Source: Xestospongia bergquistia (lineage: Eukaryota > Porifera > Demospongiae > Haplosclerida > Petrosiidae). Taken from it: a DNA stretch of 64,000 nucleotides. A model generated the notes under the pieces. It had not been told where the DNA came from and did no database searches. It saw only the letters and a program-made list of their open reading frames with translations. The translations under genes and the position numbers were made by a program. The DNA lies in contig OZ014418.1 in the NCBI GenBank assembly GCA_963965975.1, positions 6,398,775-6,462,774 on the forward strand, read 5' to 3'. The number at the start of each line of letters is the position of its first letter. Positions within the stretch are counted from its first letter, which is position 1. Of this stretch, positions 61,201-64,000 are shown piece after piece.

Positions 61201-63925
61201 AGCTAAACTTCCCAAGATTTTTTTTTATGCCTTCTTAGGTAATATAGCAGTTTATCTAGGCCATGAGAAAGTTGGTTATATGACCCTTAAGATAGAAGAA
61301 CCTCTTATTGTGTTTCCAGGATCGTCTCTTATACAGACCAACCAAGTTCCAAAGTATCTCATTTATGAGAAAACCCTCAAGTTATCACAACACTTTCTAC
61401 TTCAAGCTATGCCAGTGGATGATTTATGGATTAAAGAAGCTATAAGTCTAAATAAACTTTCGTGTGATCCAATTGAAAAGTTTAACAATTACTTAGTCAC
61501 ACCTCTAACAGTTTCTAACATTGGACAGAAAGTTTATGAGTGTACTATCAAGAAACCTGTCCAGTCAATACAAGATGAAATTACTGCTGTCACTGATGGT
61601 ACTCCATTTTATATGGATTGCAGACCAGAATTAGGATTGGTTCGTGTTTATGTTAGCACACACCACCACACAGCAATAAAAGAGTTGTTTAAAGCTAAAC
61701 TAAGAAAAACCCAAGATGAAATGAAGGCAAAAAAGTCACAAGAAATTGGCATCACAGGGCAGCAAGATGATGTTAGAGTCATTCTAGGGTCTGGAGGTAC
61801 TGTTGAACATATTCTCATGCCATGTGACTATCGTACAGTGGTTGTAAAGGGTCCCATTGATGGACCAAATACTGACTGGTCAGACCAAATTATGGAGGTG
61901 TTATTGAAGTGTGGTAGCATCACTGTTACCAATACAAACTCAAAGAAGGAAAGTTGTTTCTATGTCACATTTGACAATCATGTATCTGCTTCTAAGGCTG
62001 TTGAAACACTGAGTAACCTACAAAGTGGTGTTTACGTTCAACCTGTGTATCCTTCTAAAAAGTTTCAAGGACGTAAAGCTTTCACACTCAAAATTGAATG
62101 GTCCCGTAGGAAACGACGCAATTTTGTCTTTCTACAGTTTCACTCTGCTGGAGATGCTCAATCTGCACATGATTCATTGTCAGTAAATGTTATTGCTATC
62201 TCAATTCCAGGAGCAAAGTCAGAATCAACGTTAAAATTTCAACCCTCCCAGAATGATCCTACAGAAATTTTTGTTGCGAATGTTCCTACATGTATGTCAG
62301 CTGAAGATATCAGAACATCAATGGAGAGTTACTTATTTGATATTCAATTTGAAGTAAAGCTAGTTTATGAAAAACCTTTTGTTACAACTGAGGAAGATGT
62401 GGAAGACTTACAAGATGAACTAGAAAGTATCATTAGTCAATATTGTTCACAAGGTCAATATAATGTTAACTTGTCAGTACCTAAAGATCACTTTTGCAAA
62501 TTTCAAGCTTTTGTTGATTTTCTAAACCCACAAGAAGGACTTCAGGCTATAGAAGGTCTTCAGTCTGAGTCTATTGATGAAAAAGAACTTGAAATTCAGA
62601 TGATACGGTCCTCCATTCGGTGTTTTAACAAAGTTTATAAAGTTATAAAGAGTGAAATAGCTACTATTGAAGCTAAGCTTCACAACAAATACAAGTCTTT
62701 AATAAAAATTGAGCAGAAGAAAGACAAATATGGCAACATCTTTATTGAGATCTCAGCTACTGATATCAGTGTCTTTATGAAAGCAAGGAACAAGCTCCAC
62801 AGTCTGACATCTCCATTGGTTATTGAATGTCAAACTCCTGACCGTCAGCAATATTTATTGTCTCATACTTGTCGACAGCATATTTCAAAGACTCAAGCTA
62901 CCACTTCAACTTACGTATATGCCAACCTTCAAATCATGACTATTAATATTTATGGAGCTAAACTAAATCAAAATAAAGCTTTTAGTCAAGTGAATGAGCA
63001 GATAGAAATTTTTGAAGACCATGGGTTTGGAGTTCATGAGATTCATCTAAAAGCTCCAGACAGAGCTCCAGGTTTAATGAAACATTTAGTCACCAAATTT
63101 GGTACTGATCTTCAAGGTATCATTGAAATGAATGATGTGGAAAATGCTATGCTAGATCCACAGAGGCAAATTCTCTCAGTCTTTGCCAAAAATGATGCAA
63201 TTACAAAAATCAACCAAGTGATAGATGATTACACAAAATCATTTCCTACTACTGGCCTTCAGAAATCAATAACAGAATCACAGCCAGAATGCTGTGTGTG
63301 TCTATGTGACATTGAGAACACACATGATATCATTAGATTGGAGTATTGTGGTCATCCTTACCATATTGAATGTATGAGGCTACAAGTGTCACAGAATACA
63401 CTAACTATTCCTCTTCTTTGTGCTGCAGAAGATTGTTCACAACATTTTGTTTGGGAAGACTTTGAAACCCTTTTCAAGAGAACACCTTTAACATTACCAA
63501 ACCTAGTTGAAGCTTCGCTGAGATCCTACTTAGTGGCTAATCAAGATAAAGTTCGTAATTGTCTTACTCCAGACTGTAAAATGGTGTATGCAGTGACTGA
63601 AGATGGCCAGCGTTTTATATGTAGTCATTGCAGTGTTCATATATGTACTACTTGTCATGTTCAATATCATTATGGACTGACATGTGAAATATACAAAGAT
63701 ATGAAATCAGGTGGAGATAAAGCATTGGAAAATTGGATGCATAAGAATTCAAAAAAACGTAAACGATGTCCTAAATGTGCAGCTCCAATTGAGAAAACTG
63801 ATGGTTGTAATCACGTGACTTGTAGTCAGTGTCATTCTCACATCTGTTGGGTTTGTTTAGACTATTTTGACACAGATCAGTTGTGTTATGCACATTTAGT
63901 GAAAACACATGGTGACATTTTCTAA
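58214..63925 (+). CDS. DEAH-box RNA helicase fused to RBR E3 ubiquitin ligase (DEAH11/12-like)
   Basis: Uninterrupted frame of about 1,903 residues. I chose ATG 58214 rather than 58088 because the extra 42 codons look non-coding and a TTTTAG acceptor lies just before 58214. Residues about 45-215 hold 33-residue repeats. A divergent RNA-binding-like segment follows, then a helicase core: Walker A GETGSGKS (about residue 477), DEAHERS (about 574), MSATI, a motif V with STNVAETSVTIPD, motif VI QRKGRAGR, then HA2/OB-type regions and RRM-like segments (for example IFVANVPTCMSAEDI). The C-terminus has RING1 (from about 1693, CCVCLCD), IBR and RING2 (from about 1852), with the catalytic Cys in DGCNHVTC (about 1865). 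Helicase-RBR fusions are known as plant DEAH11/12 and are found in some invertebrates; substrates are unknown. Near-lack of introns contrasts with its neighbours. Confidence 0.93.
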   Translation: MQEMATSSIQEVQPYTMTSTLDIHAPTTMQERIVYKLSTNDQPGQSRPSVQKRKPYPNKQVGACIPEEKPSEQASIPRPRPSVRKRKPQPAKQVGACIPEEKPSEQASIPRPRPSVRKRKPHPTKQVGACIPEEKPSEQASIPRPRPSVRKRKPQPAKQVGACIPEEKPSEQASIPRPRPSVRKRKPQPDKQVGACIPEEKPSEQVSKQVGAFMQELKPSEQTSMPKPKLPIQETKLVVEKEKRSIQIHQCKQQAKPTCLYFSLKYDTNESEFEYYLECQLHLKKETFTIVSFQKNEQGEIEVEVQFHSMNQARRAQQILSQRNPKSRMIVSLQQITNTDLHAAKILQIRKSFEKRRQCLLGEHKKKISCIRERKCVLEEKSKKLDLGEFHVVLGEIDTVKRQINEFTDHEIEFKSCYHHLQRMLDDMESKGTGNTMEFEQLIARECLRFQKALPIYARRQDIVKTVHDNQVVILIGETGSGKSTQVVQYLYDDGFAEHGCIVCTQPRKVAAVTLANHVGTEMCIPAGTLVGHCTSATRKVRSDTKIIYMTDHGLLNECISDRHFSKYSCLVIDEAHERSLSTDMLLAFIKECLPYRPDLKVIIMSATIKPDLFVQYFGHCPIINVFGRAFPVDIIWNPLNSIELPLQRQYVQDAIVVVKQIHNEEPRDGGILVFLTAPPEIERACETLQQELGESAIVLPLHGKLHPQDQQKVFKQYTEKRKIVLSTNVAETSVTIPDIKYIVDTGLAKELCFDAKKNMNSLEVRLISKSSADQRKGRAGRVSAGKCYRLYSEETYKAMQDRTLPEILRVHLTHAVLKLYEFGISNILAFNFLEMPVKNALLNAINTLHYIGAIENECLTSFGQKLALLPVDPLLGKVLLDGIDAGIGYEAAISVAVSSLGGNIFFRGRTEEMKAESDRKKIKFIHPEGDQLTSLVVYQEWSSQKKDQRNKWCVENYINAKSMRIVEETVKEFKTILTHNLQCTISNTINLLNAEAKLPKIFFYAFLGNIAVYLGHEKVGYMTLKIEEPLIVFPGSSLIQTNQVPKYLIYEKTLKLSQHFLLQAMPVDDLWIKEAISLNKLSCDPIEKFNNYLVTPLTVSNIGQKVYECTIKKPVQSIQDEITAVTDGTPFYMDCRPELGLVRVYVSTHHHTAIKELFKAKLRKTQDEMKAKKSQEIGITGQQDDVRVILGSGGTVEHILMPCDYRTVVVKGPIDGPNTDWSDQIMEVLLKCGSITVTNTNSKKESCFYVTFDNHVSASKAVETLSNLQSGVYVQPVYPSKKFQGRKAFTLKIEWSRRKRRNFVFLQFHSAGDAQSAHDSLSVNVIAISIPGAKSESTLKFQPSQNDPTEIFVANVPTCMSAEDIRTSMESYLFDIQFEVKLVYEKPFVTTEEDVEDLQDELESIISQYCSQGQYNVNLSVPKDHFCKFQAFVDFLNPQEGLQAIEGLQSESIDEKELEIQMIRSSIRCFNKVYKVIKSEIATIEAKLHNKYKSLIKIEQKKDKYGNIFIEISATDISVFMKARNKLHSLTSPLVIECQTPDRQQYLLSHTCRQHISKTQATTSTYVYANLQIMTINIYGAKLNQNKAFSQVNEQIEIFEDHGFGVHEIHLKAPDRAPGLMKHLVTKFGTDLQGIIEMNDVENAMLDPQRQILSVFAKNDAITKINQVIDDYTKSFPTTGLQKSITESQPECCVCLCDIENTHDIIRLEYCGHPYHIECMRLQVSQNTLTIPLLCAAEDCSQHFVWEDFETLFKRTPLTLPNLVEASLRSYLVANQDKVRNCLTPDCKMVYAVTEDGQRFICSHCSVHICTTCHVQYHYGLTCEIYKDMKSGGDKALENWMHKNSKKRKRCPKCAAPIEKTDGCNHVTCSQCHSHICWVCLDYFDTDQLCYAHLVKTHGDIF
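58351..58850 (+). repeat. 99-bp in-frame tandem repeat (33 residues, about 5 copies)
   Basis: Near-identical 99-bp units at 58351, 58450, 58549, 58648 and 58747, followed by a partial unit. Each encodes a basic segment (RPSVRKRKP) followed by KQVGACIPEEKPSEQASIP. The low divergence points to recent expansion. Antisense open frames across it are shadows. Confidence 0.95.
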
Positions 63926-64000
63926 ACATAACTGGTCATTTAATTTGTTAAGTAAAATGAAATTCTTTTTCAATGATCATGAATGTATTCATGTTTGTGA

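Overview
This is an AT-rich animal genomic window with many small exons, short GT-AG introns and abundant micro- and minisatellites. Gene content (canonical TGF-beta ligand, cytosolic HSP90, WDR20, KCTD3/SHKBP1, a DEAH helicase fused to an RBR E3 ligase, and an expansion of death-fold/ZU5 proteins) and compactness suggest a demosponge of the Amphimedon type. That assignment is inference from content, since no species marker was searched. No tRNA, rRNA or CRISPR array was recognised.

Region 1 (1-35436, + strand) is a tandem array of four paralogous multi-exon genes, here called A (5'-truncated by the window edge), B, C and D, with a period of about 8.4-9.9 kb. Each encodes about 1,200 residues: a short N-terminal exon, a helical death-fold-like domain, three death domains on separate exons, coiled-coil exons, a fourth death domain, a ZU5 domain, a Ser/Thr-rich linker, a beta-rich region in the position of a UPA domain, and a C-terminal CARD-like helical domain. 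The back half resembles the ZU5-UPA-CARD plan of CARD8/NLRP1/PIDD proteins. The copies differ in coiled-coil and NLS-like exons and carry different splice-site defects. C is a mosaic: its front half resembles D and its back half resembles B. Each upstream copy is followed by a decayed antisense duplicate of the last exon of the convergent gene beyond D, which marks the duplication unit. Two hAT-type elements and an expanded 18-bp minisatellite sit in the array.

Region 2 (35688-54229, - strand) holds four genes head to tail: an unrecognised Ser/Thr/Pro-rich protein gene (39917-35688), a TGF-beta ligand gene (41391-40072), KCTD3/SHKBP1 (51008-41646) and WDR20 (54229 to about 51297). Their introns hold 45-, 53- and 60-bp tandem repeats, and (CT)n tracts lie directly before several 3' splice sites.

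Region 3 (54230-64000, + strand): a compact divergent promoter with heat-shock elements separates WDR20 from an HSP90 gene (54561-57286). It is followed by a nearly intronless gene (58214-63925) for a giant DEAH-box helicase with a C-terminal RBR E3 ligase module and an N-terminal 33-residue repeat. The likely 'system' of interest is the death-domain/ZU5 array, a candidate family of innate-immune or cell-death adaptors.
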